Assembly (NCBI GenBank): GCA_002409365.1
Contig: DHUW01000031.1
Span: forward strand, 1-12,493
Source: Anaerolineaceae bacterium UBA5224
GTDB lineage: Bacteria; Chloroflexota; Anaerolineae; Anaerolineales; Anaerolineaceae
Direction: 5' to 3'
Length of the DNA: 12,493 nt
The translations under genes were made by a program, and so were the position numbers. Below are positions 6,008 through 12,493 of the stretch, one piece after another. How positions within the stretch are numbered: position 1 is the first letter of the stretch; each line of letters opens with the position of its first letter. A model generated the notes under the pieces. The model was given only the letters and a program-made list of their open reading frames with translations, searched no databases and had not been told where the DNA came from.

Positions 6008-8513
6008 TGCGCAATCCCTTCAGCAAAGCCAAGGCTTCGGATTTGCCTCCATACCCCGGTTCGCCAACTGGACCTACACAGGCAGGGCAGCCTGACTCGC
6101 AGGGGCAGCTCTGGATAACCTCTACTGCTCTCTCTATCCAGGAATTACGTAGGTCGTAAAGCTTCCTGGAAAGGCCAATGCCTCCTGGGATGTTGTCATA
6201 TACCAATATCGCAGGGTTGCTGTCATTCAAAATTGAGCGGTTTTCGGAAAGAAGGGAGATATCTTCACGATCACACATGACCAAAAGGGGTGCGATGCTG
6301 CGTAAAGCATAGGCTGCCGCCGCCAGCCCGCTGCGCACCATCACGCTGACCTCGGCTTTATGGTGGCAGGAAGCGCATAGTGTAACAAGATTGGAAGCCT
6401 GGTTCGCCAGGGCTGGTTCAGCAAATGTTCTGAATGGCTGTACATGATGGACATGCAATTCCGACGCTGGAAAGATCTTGCCGCAACTGCGACATGTATA
6501 ACTGTCCCGCAGGAGGATTTTTTGGCGCAATTTATCCCAACCCAGGCCGTAAATGTTTGGGTCGGACCCCCACAAGCGGTTTTCCCGCAGTTTGTCGATC
6601 AGTTGGGGCGAAATCCCGAGCCAAAAACCAGTCGTATGCAGGGTTTGAGACGGTAAATCAATTTGACCCACACCGATCAATTCATTGCTCATCCAGCGTT
6701 TCTTCTGAAAAGTGTTGATCGAGATCTCGAGGTCCAGGTTGCCATAATTGGCAGAATAGTTTTGGTAAGGGATAGAAGATGTGAGCTTGTAATCGATAAT
6801 GCGGGTGTCTATGACGGGTATGGTATAGTATTCTGATTGACTGGGGTTCAGCAGGCAGACGCCATCATCCAGGTTCAATTCCAAAACTTCGTACATCTCA
6901 GCATCGTGCAGATAGATGGCATCCTTATGCACATACCAGCGGGCAGCATTTGCGTCCACTGAGCCGATGTATTTGGTCTTACCATCCTCATCGATCACAT
7001 TCAGGCTGACGACATTCGGGGTTGAAGATCGCAGTGAGACTTCTGCAGCCGGGTAGCGGTCTGCCAGCCAGTAATATTCATTGCCCTGACGGGTTAGTGA
7101 GCCGGATTGCTCCAGGAGGGCTAGAAACTGGGCAAGCTCATCGGAGGTCATCGTTCCAAAATTTTCGGTATTGGAAAAGGGGAGTTCAAAAGCGGCACAA
7201 CCGATGTGCTGCAGCAAAATGACCAGGTTTTGCGGGTCAATCAACGCTTGTTCGGGGTTTTGATCCACCAGGTATTTTGGATGTGTAGCTAAATATTGGT
7301 CCATTGCTTCGTTGGTTACGATCAGGATTCCCAGTGAAGGCTGCTGCTTTCGTCCAGCCCTGCCGATGCGCTGACGTACAGTAGCGATAGTACCCGGGAA
7401 ACCAACCAGGATGACCGCATCCAGATCGCCAATATCCACGCCCAGCTCCAGGGCAGAGGTTGAGAAAACTGCCTTGAGTGCACCGGATTTCAAACCCTGC
7501 TCGATTTCACGCCGATCCGATTTCAAATAACCGCTGCGATAACCGCGCACGCTCTCGCGTTCCTGAAAGGGGAGCCTGGCGCGCAGGTAAGTCAAGAGCA
7601 TTTCGACCGTACGGCGTGTTCGGGCGAAGATCAATGATTGGTTTTCGGATTTCATCAACTTTTGGGTGAAGGTCACACCGAAATCGATACTGCTCTTGCG
7701 GATACCCAGCTTTTCATCAACAAAAGGTGGATTATAAACGAGGAAATAAGCGGGACCTTTGGGCGAGCCATCTTCGTCGATCAGGTGGACTTTTTGCTCA
7801 ATTAGATTGTTGGCAAGCTCTTCGGGGTTTCCAATCGTGGCGGAGGTGAGTATAAACTGGGGATAGGCATTGTAAAAGGCACATATGCGCTTAAGCCTGC
7901 GGATCAGGTTTGCAAAATGAGAACCAAAAACACCCCGGTAGATATGCATTTCGTCGATAACCACATAGCGCAGCTTTGAGAAAAAACGCGCCCAATTTGT
8001 GTGATGTGGGAGGATGCCCTGGTGAAGCATGTCAGGGTTGGTTAGTAGGATTGTTGCGGTTTTGCGTATAGTCGCGCGTTGGTGACTGGGTGTATCGCCA
8101 TCATAAATGGCTGGTTTGCTGGATTCACCCGGAAGTATTTTTACAAACTCCGTAAAAGTCTTATGTTGGTCGTTGGTCAGCGCTTTGGTTGGAAACAAAA
8201 GCAGGGCGGTAGCGCCGGGTTGAATTAATTGTTGATTCAGAATTGGAATGCTATAGCAAAGACTCTTTCCACTGGAAGTACCAGTCGAAATAACGATATT
8301 CTCACCCTTTTCCAGCAGTCTGATTGCTTGTGCCTGGTGTGAATACAGGGCATTGACACCTTTTTTTTTCAAGACCTCCTGGAGAACAGGCTGGATGGAT
8401 GTTGGAAAGGGCCCGAAGACAGCTTTGCGGGCAGGTGTCAACTGCTTAAATGCGATATTCTCGGCAATTTCAGTATCGTTAAGCCAGTTTTCCAGAGTCT
8501 GTGTGATGTCCAT
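6000..8513 (-). CDS. mrfA: MrfA/YprA-type DEAD/DEAH-box DNA helicase with an inserted HNH motif in DUF1998
   Basis: 837 aa, superfamily 2 helicase. Visible motifs are HQAQA (Q-like) near 59-63, Walker A STGTSSGKS at 76-84 with Lys83, FPTKAL at 107-112, DEMH at 187-190, SAT at 224-226, LIFARTRR at 294-301, STSALELGVDIGD at 351-363, and QRIGRAGRK at 381-389. The C-terminal DUF1998/MZB part includes VMCDRED near 745-751 and a Cys4 cluster (C803, C805, C809, C812) expected to bind zinc. Between the first part of DUF1998 (TTGFWLGI, 627-634) and the rest (from about 728) lies an HNH signature: C674xxC677, His687/His689/His690, Asn708 and C713xxC716-H717. The protein is correspondingly about 80-90 residues longer than Bacillus YprA. 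It is predicted to unwind damaged DNA as partner of the overlapping mrfB product. The gene begins 18 bp after the SDR stop with only a weak ribosome site. Helicase identity is very secure; HNH activity is inferred. Confidence 0.94.
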   Translation of the reverse strand: MDITQTLENWLNDTEIAENIAFKQLTPARKAVFGPFPTSIQPVLQEVLKKKGVNALYSHQAQAIRLLEKGENIVISTGTSSGKSLCYSIPILNQQLIQPGATALLLFPTKALTNDQHKTFTEFVKILPGESSKPAIYDGDTPSHQRATIRKTATILLTNPDMLHQGILPHHTNWARFFSKLRYVVIDEMHIYRGVFGSHFANLIRRLKRICAFYNAYPQFILTSATIGNPEELANNLIEQKVHLIDEDGSPKGPAYFLVYNPPFVDEKLGIRKSSIDFGVTFTQKLMKSENQSLIFARTRRTVEMLLTYLRARLPFQERESVRGYRSGYLKSDRREIEQGLKSGALKAVFSTSALELGVDIGDLDAVILVGFPGTIATVRQRIGRAGRKQQPSLGILIVTNEAMDQYLATHPKYLVDQNPEQALIDPQNLVILLQHIGCAAFELPFSNTENFGTMTSDELAQFLALLEQSGSLTRQGNEYYWLADRYPAAEVSLRSSTPNVVSLNVIDEDGKTKYIGSVDANAARWYVHKDAIYLHDAEMYEVLELNLDDGVCLLNPSQSEYYTIPVIDTRIIDYKLTSSIPYQNYSANYGNLDLEISINTFQKKRWMSNELIGVGQIDLPSQTLHTTGFWLGISPQLIDKLRENRLWGSDPNIYGLGWDKLRQKILLRDSYTCRSCGKIFPASELHVHHVQPFRTFAEPALANQASNLVTLCASCHHKAEVSVMVRSGLAAAAYALRSIAPLLVMCDREDISLLSENRSILNDSNPAILVYDNIPGGIGLSRKLYDLRNSWIERAVEVIQSCPCESGCPACVGPVGEPGYGGKSEALALLKGLRSG

Positions 8514-8531
8514 CTTGACAAGCGTAGAGGT

Positions 8532-9359
8532 TTATTTTTTGTTTTTGGAGGCTGAACGGACCAGGAAATCCATGACTGGGTAAATCAGGTCGCCCAGTCT
8601 CGTGCCCAACAAATACATGATTTTGGCTTCGATTCCTGGCGCGATTGCATATTTGCCACGGGCAGCCGCTTTTAAGGTATGCTGCGCCACAAAGTCAGGA
8701 CTGATCGGCTTGGCAGTTCCTGATATTGCCTTTGTTTCTGAGGGTTTAAATTGTTGCTCCCATTCGAATTGAGGTGTCTCTGTATCAGGTGGGAAAAGGA
8801 CCGAGACGCGTATGCCTTTCGGCTTCATTTCTGATCTCAGGGCATCACTGAAACCCTTGACCGCGAATTTAGCACCGCAATAAGCTGTGTACCCAAAAAT
8901 GCCAATCACTCCAGCGATGGAAGAGACATTAATAATGTGACCCGTGCCACGTTCGAGCATGCCTGGCAAGATCAATTTGATCGTATTGACGGTGCCATGA
9001 TAATCGATATTCATCGTCCAGTGAAATACTTCCGGCGGTATCTCTTCCACGTATCCAGGACGGGCAACGCCGGCGCAATTGATCAGGATATCCGGCACGG
9101 GATGATTACGCATGAACTTGTTATATATAACTTCCATTCTGTCCACATCCAAGACATCAACAGGCACGATTTTGACTTTTGCCTCAGGATGCTTTTCGAG
9201 GATGGAAAATTTAGCAATTTTCAAATGTTCGTAATCACGTGCCAGCAGGATGATCTTTGCATCCATTTCAACCAATGCATTGGCAATAGCAAAACCAATG
9301 CCGCTTGAGCCGCCAGTGATCAGGACGGATTTGCCCCGATAATAATCAATTGTTTTCAT
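8532..9359 (-). CDS. SDR oxidoreductase, 3-ketosphinganine (3-dehydrosphinganine) reductase-like
   Basis: 275 aa from the ATG at 9359. A longer frame from 9395 exists, but the chosen ATG shares its A with the stop of the upstream zinc ribbon gene (TGATG), and the Rossmann fold starts right after it. The classical SDR features are TGGSSGIG at 15-22 (NAD(P) binding), NCAG at 94-97, Ser147 (NVSSIAG), and Tyr160-x3-Lys164. The segment PPDTETP at 190-196 is typical of KDSR enzymes, which reduce 3-ketosphinganine to sphinganine with NADPH. A hydrophobic stretch near 245-267 could touch the membrane. It sits two genes downstream of threonine dehydrogenase and 18 bp upstream of mrfA. The SDR fold is certain. 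KDSR-like specificity is likely from the PPDTxTP motif, but another long-chain or alpha-oxoamine ketone is possible. No serine palmitoyltransferase gene is in the window. Confidence 0.85.
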   Translation of the reverse strand: MKTIDYYRGKSVLITGGSSGIGFAIANALVEMDAKIILLARDYEHLKIAKFSILEKHPEAKVKIVPVDVLDVDRMEVIYNKFMRNHPVPDILINCAGVARPGYVEEIPPEVFHWTMNIDYHGTVNTIKLILPGMLERGTGHIINVSSIAGVIGIFGYTAYCGAKFAVKGFSDALRSEMKPKGIRVSVLFPPDTETPQFEWEQQFKPSETKAISGTAKPISPDFVAQHTLKAAARGKYAIAPGIEAKIMYLLGTRLGDLIYPVMDFLVRSASKNKK

Positions 9360-9580
9360 CAGTGTCCACAGCTCGAGCAATTGCCTGAGGCGCAAGAACT
9401 GCAGCTGCTGCCCCCGCTTAGGCTGGAACCAGCACTGAAAGCATTCGCAACCGAGACAAGTCTTATGACTTTATTTGAACCACAGGATTCGCATTTTGTT
9501 TGTGCGTCGGCTTGTGAAAAGGAACGCAGTAATTCAAATTTTCTGCCACAATCCTGGCAGTGATATTCGTAAATTGGCAT
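9359..9580 (-). CDS. FmdB-type zinc ribbon protein
   Basis: 73 aa. It begins with MPIYEYHCQDCGRKFE, the hallmark of the FmdB/CxxC_CxxC_SSSS family. The Zn ribbon is C8xxC11 and C30xxC33. A Ser/Gly/Cys-rich tail adds C60xxC63 and C68xxC71 and ends in His73, so a second metal site is possible. Family members have been called putative regulators, but the molecular role is generally not known. The ribosome site AGAAGGA overlaps the tdh stop, with only 9 bp between the genes. The stop overlaps the next start (TGATG), so expression is probably coupled to both neighbours. Confidence 0.88.
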   Translation of the reverse strand: MPIYEYHCQDCGRKFELLRSFSQADAQTKCESCGSNKVIRLVSVANAFSAGSSLSGGSSCSSCASGNCSSCGH

Positions 9581-9589
9581 ATTTCCTTC

Positions 9590-10606
9590 TTAGCTATACT
9601 GCTTTCGAATTGAGGGTATCAGGTATTCTTCGAAAGCACGGGTTTGATCATAATCTGGCTGCCAGTCCCAATCGCGCCTGGCAACGCTGTCATCGGTATC
9701 CGCAGGCCAGGTATCCACAATCCCCTGGCGTTTTTTATCGGGAACAAAGTTGATCTTTGCGTCCGGGAAAGATTCAACTGTGATATCGTAAATTTCCTGG
9801 GCAGTGGGGTTGAAGCTGGTCACGTTGTAAACGTTCTGGCTCAATTTTTCGCGTTCTGCTCTCTCAAGCATGATCAGCGATTTGACTGCATCGGGCATTA
9901 CCATGAATGGCAGGACAGCATCCGGGCGCACGAAGCAGTTGTATTCGACGCCTTTTGCAGCAGCATGCAACATTTCTGGTCCGTAATCGCTGGTGCCGCC
10001 GGTAGGAATTGTTTTGGCGCTGATCAGCCCTGGGAACCGGATGCAGCGAAAGTCTACTGAAATTTCAGGATTGTAGTCAACCGCCAGTTGACGATAATAG
10101 CGACTGTAATAACGTCCTAAATTTTCACAATACAACTTGTTGCAGCCATACATTGTTGTCGGTTCTGTATATTCGCATTCCCGTACTTTGCCGGCGCGCA
10201 TTTTTTCTTCAAGGGAGGGGAGACCGTAGGCTGCGATTGAGCTCGGATAAATAAATTTAACCGGTTCGCCTTGCCATTTGGCTTGCTCCACGGCAAGTCG
10301 AAGCAAGTTCAAGGTTCCTTCCACGTTGATCTTATGGGCGGTTTCGGGGTTGTACTCGGCTTTGGTCGAAAGAATTGAAGCGAGGTGGTAAATTGTCCTG
10401 ATTTTGTGCTCAACCACCAGCCGCCCCAGCAGCAATTGATCGAGGATATCCCCAACCAAGTAATGGGCGACTTTGGACCTCAGTTCCTTATCGAGGGGGT
10501 TCAGGTCCAGGGCGACTATGGTGTAATTATGTTCGTAAAGGTAGTCAATCAAACCATGACCAATCTCACCATTTGCACCAGTAATCAAAACAACATCTTC
10601 TCGCAT
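9590..10606 (-). CDS. tdh: L-threonine 3-dehydrogenase, SDR/epimerase type
   Basis: 338 aa, NAD-dependent epimerase/dehydratase fold. NAD is bound by GANGEIG at 10-16; the catalytic residues are Ser122/Ser123 and Tyr153-x3-Lys157 (MYGCNK). Features shared with the SDR-type threonine dehydrogenases are PTGGTSDYG at 201-209, the MPDAVKS segment near 237-243, and WPADTDDSVARRDWDW at 300-315. The reaction would oxidise L-threonine to 2-amino-3-ketobutyrate with NAD+. That product is normally cleaved by 2-amino-3-ketobutyrate CoA ligase to glycine and acetyl-CoA; that enzyme is not encoded here. The length fits the family. A strong ribosome site (AAGGAGA) overlaps the end of the phosphatase gene. 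A UDP-sugar epimerase is the main alternative, but the C-terminal signature favours tdh. Confidence 0.87.
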   Translation of the reverse strand: MREDVVLITGANGEIGHGLIDYLYEHNYTIVALDLNPLDKELRSKVAHYLVGDILDQLLLGRLVVEHKIRTIYHLASILSTKAEYNPETAHKINVEGTLNLLRLAVEQAKWQGEPVKFIYPSSIAAYGLPSLEEKMRAGKVRECEYTEPTTMYGCNKLYCENLGRYYSRYYRQLAVDYNPEISVDFRCIRFPGLISAKTIPTGGTSDYGPEMLHAAAKGVEYNCFVRPDAVLPFMVMPDAVKSLIMLERAEREKLSQNVYNVTSFNPTAQEIYDITVESFPDAKINFVPDKKRQGIVDTWPADTDDSVARRDWDWQPDYDQTRAFEEYLIPSIRKQYS

Positions 10607-10610
10607 ACTC

Positions 10611-10617
10611 TCTCCTT
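10611..10617 (-). promoter_or_regulatory. Strong ribosome binding site of tdh
   Basis: The minus strand reads AAGGAGA with normal spacing to the ATG at 10606. It overlaps the TAA stop (10618-10616) of the upstream phosphatase gene. This is the best Shine-Dalgarno site in the operon and suggests that tdh is the most strongly translated cistron. Confidence 0.7.
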
Positions 10618-11332
10618 AGGCAATATCATTTTTAATAGGAAAACTAACAGTTTCTCGACGAATGTCCCTGAATGTAGCCGGTGAGACTTTCAGGACAACA
10701 ACCGTCATATCATCGCGTGGTCTGCCGTTGTCGTGGCCGATAGCCTGGTGCAACAGATTGTCGGCAACGTCTTGAACGCTGGGTTCATCGTTATCGTCCT
10801 CATAAATAGATCCAAGGGCAGTTCTTAAGTCGATTTGATTATCGCTGTAAGCGCCTGCATTTTCTACACCTTCGGTGATGAGGACAAATGTCTGCCCCAA
10901 TTGAAACTCGAATTGATAAACCATGGGATCATATTGGCGAGACTCAGCGTCGTCGGGCAGGGGGAGGAAGCGGCTTTCGCCTTCTTCGTAAATGAGTACC
11001 GGAACCGAGTTGTTTTTGGTGATGACTATCGTCCCTGATTGCAGATCACAGGAAATGATCGAAACATTCACATTGGCAATTTCGCGGTGTTCATCGTGGA
11101 TTCGCTGAAGCACAACCCTTGCGGAGGCACCATCGGGCACGCCTTCGCCAATCAGGTTCAACACGGCGTGAACCGCTTTCATCGTGACGCCCTTTGAGCG
11201 GCTGCCGGCTAGTTTACCTTCTGCCATTACGATCGAGACACCACCATTTGGCCGTTCAATGATCTCGACCTTGTTGCCTTCCTCCTTGGAGGAAAATTTG
11301 TCAATCTTCGCAATTGCAGCTTGAATTTCCAT
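10616..11332 (-). CDS. SpoIIE-like PP2C-family phosphatase, short form, with altered metal-binding residues
   Basis: 238 aa from the ATG at 11332; an in-frame ATG at 11341 would add three residues (MYG). The start is uncertain because neither ATG has a good ribosome site. I chose 11332 because the family usually begins close to a MEIQAAIAKI-like segment and because a TAGAAT element lies 7 nt before it. The PPM fold is seen in ERPNGGVSIVMAEG, NVSIISCDLQSGTIVITKNN, GQTFVLITEGVENAG and GRPRDDMTVVVLKV. The last motif keeps Asp207-Asp208. The two other acidic positions, normally Asp-Gly, are Glu38-Gly and Glu154-Gly. There is no sensor domain or membrane segment. It heads the six-gene minus-strand run. 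The probable role is a Ser/Thr phosphatase in partner-switching signalling, if active. Fold assignment is good; activity is uncertain. Confidence 0.8.
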   Translation of the reverse strand: MEIQAAIAKIDKFSSKEEGNKVEIIERPNGGVSIVMAEGKLAGSRSKGVTMKAVHAVLNLIGEGVPDGASARVVLQRIHDEHREIANVNVSIISCDLQSGTIVITKNNSVPVLIYEEGESRFLPLPDDAESRQYDPMVYQFEFQLGQTFVLITEGVENAGAYSDNQIDLRTALGSIYEDDNDEPSVQDVADNLLHQAIGHDNGRPRDDMTVVVLKVSPATFRDIRRETVSFPIKNDIA

Positions 11333-11409
11333 GCCATACATTCTAAACCAAAATCGCGATGCTCATAGAAAATCCGGTGATTACGGTAAAATAGGCACAG
11401 GAATCCAAC
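11333..11409. promoter_or_regulatory. Divergent intergenic region with a possible leaderless promoter for the minus-strand operon
   Basis: This short spacer separates the phosphatase operon from the lipoprotein gene, so both promoters must overlap here or lie within coding sequence. On the minus strand TAGAAT (11345-11340) stands 7 nt before the ATG at 11332, the spacing expected for a leaderless mRNA. No convincing -35 was found. The 8-bp palindrome ATCGCGAT (11353-11360) lies in the middle and could be an operator. On the plus strand AGGA near 11399-11402 serves as ribosome site for the ATG at 11410. The region is annotated as regulatory by position; the elements are weak. Confidence 0.35.
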
Positions 11410-12493
11410 ATGAAACAAAATATCATAAAAAAAGCAGTCATCATTGTCTTCAGTTTAATATGGCTCTCTGGATGTGTTGTCAACACTCCGGGTACCTCAT
11501 TATCCAGCTCAACATCCAACCCCACAAACGATCCCACTTCCCGACCTGGCTCTTGCAGCCAGTCGACTCAGTTTGCGATCAGCCAAATACAGGGAGCCGG
11601 TCACCGTTCTCCTTATGATGGTGAAGAAGTCTATTGTGTTACTGGTATTGTGACGGCAATTGATGGCGGTGGTTTTTACTTGCAGTCCCAAACGCCAGAC
11701 GAAGATCCATCAACTTCTGAGGGTATCTATATCGACATGCTGGCATTTGCTTCAGTCAAGGTTGGCGACGAAGTTTTGATCGCCAGTGGTGAGGTGCGTG
11801 AGTACAACCCGGCAGGGGTAGGTGAAAATTCATTGACCAGGACGAGCCTGCGTGCAAGCCAGGTCGATGTATTGAGTAGCGGGAACGAGTTACCAGCGCC
11901 TGTTTTGATCGGAGATAAGGGCAGGGCTATTCCAGACCGTGTCATTGAGAACGATGTTCAGGGTTATGTTGGACAGGGGAATGGTCTGTTCGACCCCGAG
12001 GAAGATGGCATGGACTTTTTTGAAAGCCTGGAAAGCATGCGCGTCCAGGTGGATGACCCTGTCGCGGTCAGTTCTATTAACTCGTATAACGAGGTTGTCG
12101 TGGTTGCAGACCAAGGTAAGAATGTCAGTGGACTGAGTTCTACTGGCTTGCTTATGCTGGCTGAAGATGACGCAAATCCTGAACGAATACTCCTGGATGA
12201 TAAATTTATTCGCATGCCCCAGATTTTGGTTGGAGATGTCTTCACCCAGCCTATTGTGGGAATTGTTGATTACGATTTTGGTAATTATCGGGTCCTGCCG
12301 ACGGAGAAACTTGTTATTCAAAGCAACAGTGTGGTTGATAGGTTTTTAGATGTCTCACCAACTGAGTTGACAGAGAGCCAGATATCGGTTGCCAGCCTGA
12401 ATTTGCTCAACTATAGCAATTCAGAATCTCCTGAACGGACTGAGGGGTTTGCCAGTATGATCGTTGAAAAACTGGGGTCGCCGGATATTTTAG
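11410..12493 (+). CDS. Lipoprotein of the ExeM/NucH-like secreted nuclease family, C-terminal catalytic domain truncated by window
   Basis: The frame is open for 361 codons from the ATG at 11410 to the right edge. The N-terminus is a lipoprotein signal: KK near the start, a hydrophobic core, and lipobox LSGC with Cys22. A Ser/Thr/Pro-rich linker follows to about residue 48. An OB-fold-like region at about 52-155 (ISQIQGAGHRSPYDGEEVYC, then VTGIVTAIDGGGFYLQ) and the segment EDGMDFFESLESMRVQVDD (198-216) are typical of extracellular nucleases of the ExeM/NucH type. ISVASLNLLNYS (325-336) followed by LGSPDIL at the edge matches the start of an endonuclease/exonuclease/phosphatase domain. It would be a membrane-anchored enzyme facing outward that hydrolyses DNA or another phosphodiester. 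The active site is mostly outside the window, so activity cannot be judged. Transcribed away from the minus-strand operon. Confidence 0.85.
   Translation, partial: MKQNIIKKAVIIVFSLIWLSGCVVNTPGTSLSSSTSNPTNDPTSRPGSCSQSTQFAISQIQGAGHRSPYDGEEVYCVTGIVTAIDGGGFYLQSQTPDEDPSTSEGIYIDMLAFASVKVGDEVLIASGEVREYNPAGVGENSLTRTSLRASQVDVLSSGNELPAPVLIGDKGRAIPDRVIENDVQGYVGQGNGLFDPEEDGMDFFESLESMRVQVDDPVAVSSINSYNEVVVVADQGKNVSGLSSTGLLMLAEDDANPERILLDDKFIRMPQILVGDVFTQPIVGIVDYDFGNYRVLPTEKLVIQSNSVVDRFLDVSPTELTESQISVASLNLLNYSNSESPERTEGFASMIVEKLGSPDIL

Noticed and set aside
9360..9395. Longer start of the SDR gene at 9395
   Set aside because: It would extend 36 nt into the zinc ribbon gene with residues (MRLRQLLELWTL) not expected before an SDR Rossmann fold; the TGATG overlap at 9359 is a better start.
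9644..10060. Plus-strand 138-codon frame opposite tdh
   Set aside because: Antisense to a well-supported dehydrogenase and without any recognisable feature.
11387..11392. TAAAAT as a -10 element for the lipoprotein gene
   Set aside because: It would place the transcription start at about the ribosome site, and no -35 is visible at 16-18 bp upstream.
11890..12321. Minus-strand 143-codon frame opposite the lipoprotein
   Set aside because: Antisense to a continuous frame with lipobox, OB-fold and nuclease-domain signatures.
1..12493. CRISPR arrays, tRNA or rRNA genes, transposases, integrases
   Set aside because: No regularly spaced repeats, no cloverleaf or rRNA-like sequence, and no mobile-element protein motifs were recognised on either strand by eye.

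Overview
The window has a moderate GC content and looks bacterial. It most resembles Chloroflexota of the Anaerolineae type. This placement is an inference from the style of the gene set: a secreted S8 protease with tandem carboxypeptidase-regulatory-like and Ig-like modules, a short SpoIIE-like phosphatase, an SDR-type threonine dehydrogenase, and an ExeM/NucH-like lipoprotein. No rRNA, tRNA, CRISPR array, transposase or phage gene was seen.

Layout. (1) Bases 1-4366, minus strand: one very large open reading frame of at least 1455 codons that runs off the left edge. It encodes a secreted bacillopeptidase F-like serine protease followed by a long train of beta-sandwich modules. (2) Bases 4367-4765: an AT-rich intergenic region with a good sigma-70-type promoter (TTGACT, 18 bp, TATAAT) for the protease, an unusually long leader of about 225 nt, and a 12-bp inverted repeat whose right arm overlaps the stop codon of the next gene. 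(3) Bases 4766-11341, minus strand: six tightly packed genes that probably form one operon. In transcription order they are a SpoIIE-like phosphatase, L-threonine 3-dehydrogenase (tdh), an FmdB-type zinc ribbon protein, a 3-ketosphinganine-reductase-like SDR, the MrfA (YprA) helicase and the MrfB (YprB) exonuclease. Gaps are 9, 9 and 18 bp, and two junctions overlap (one as TGATG, one by 8 nt). (4) Bases 11342-11409: a 68-bp divergent spacer. (5) Bases 11410 to the right edge, plus strand: a lipoprotein of the secreted endonuclease/exonuclease/phosphatase type, truncated by the window.

How the genes may work together. MrfA and MrfB are a known helicase/exonuclease pair for mitomycin-type DNA damage repair in Bacillus subtilis. 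Here MrfA also carries a complete-looking HNH nuclease motif inside its C-terminal DUF1998 region, so the pair would bring together a helicase, a possible endonuclease and a DEDDh exonuclease. This is the most unusual item in the window. The upstream half of the operon is metabolic: threonine oxidation, plus an SDR that acts on an alpha-oxoamine-type ketone. It is preceded by a phosphatase in which two of the usual metal-binding aspartates are glutamates. The two outer genes both encode exported hydrolases, a protease and a probable nuclease.
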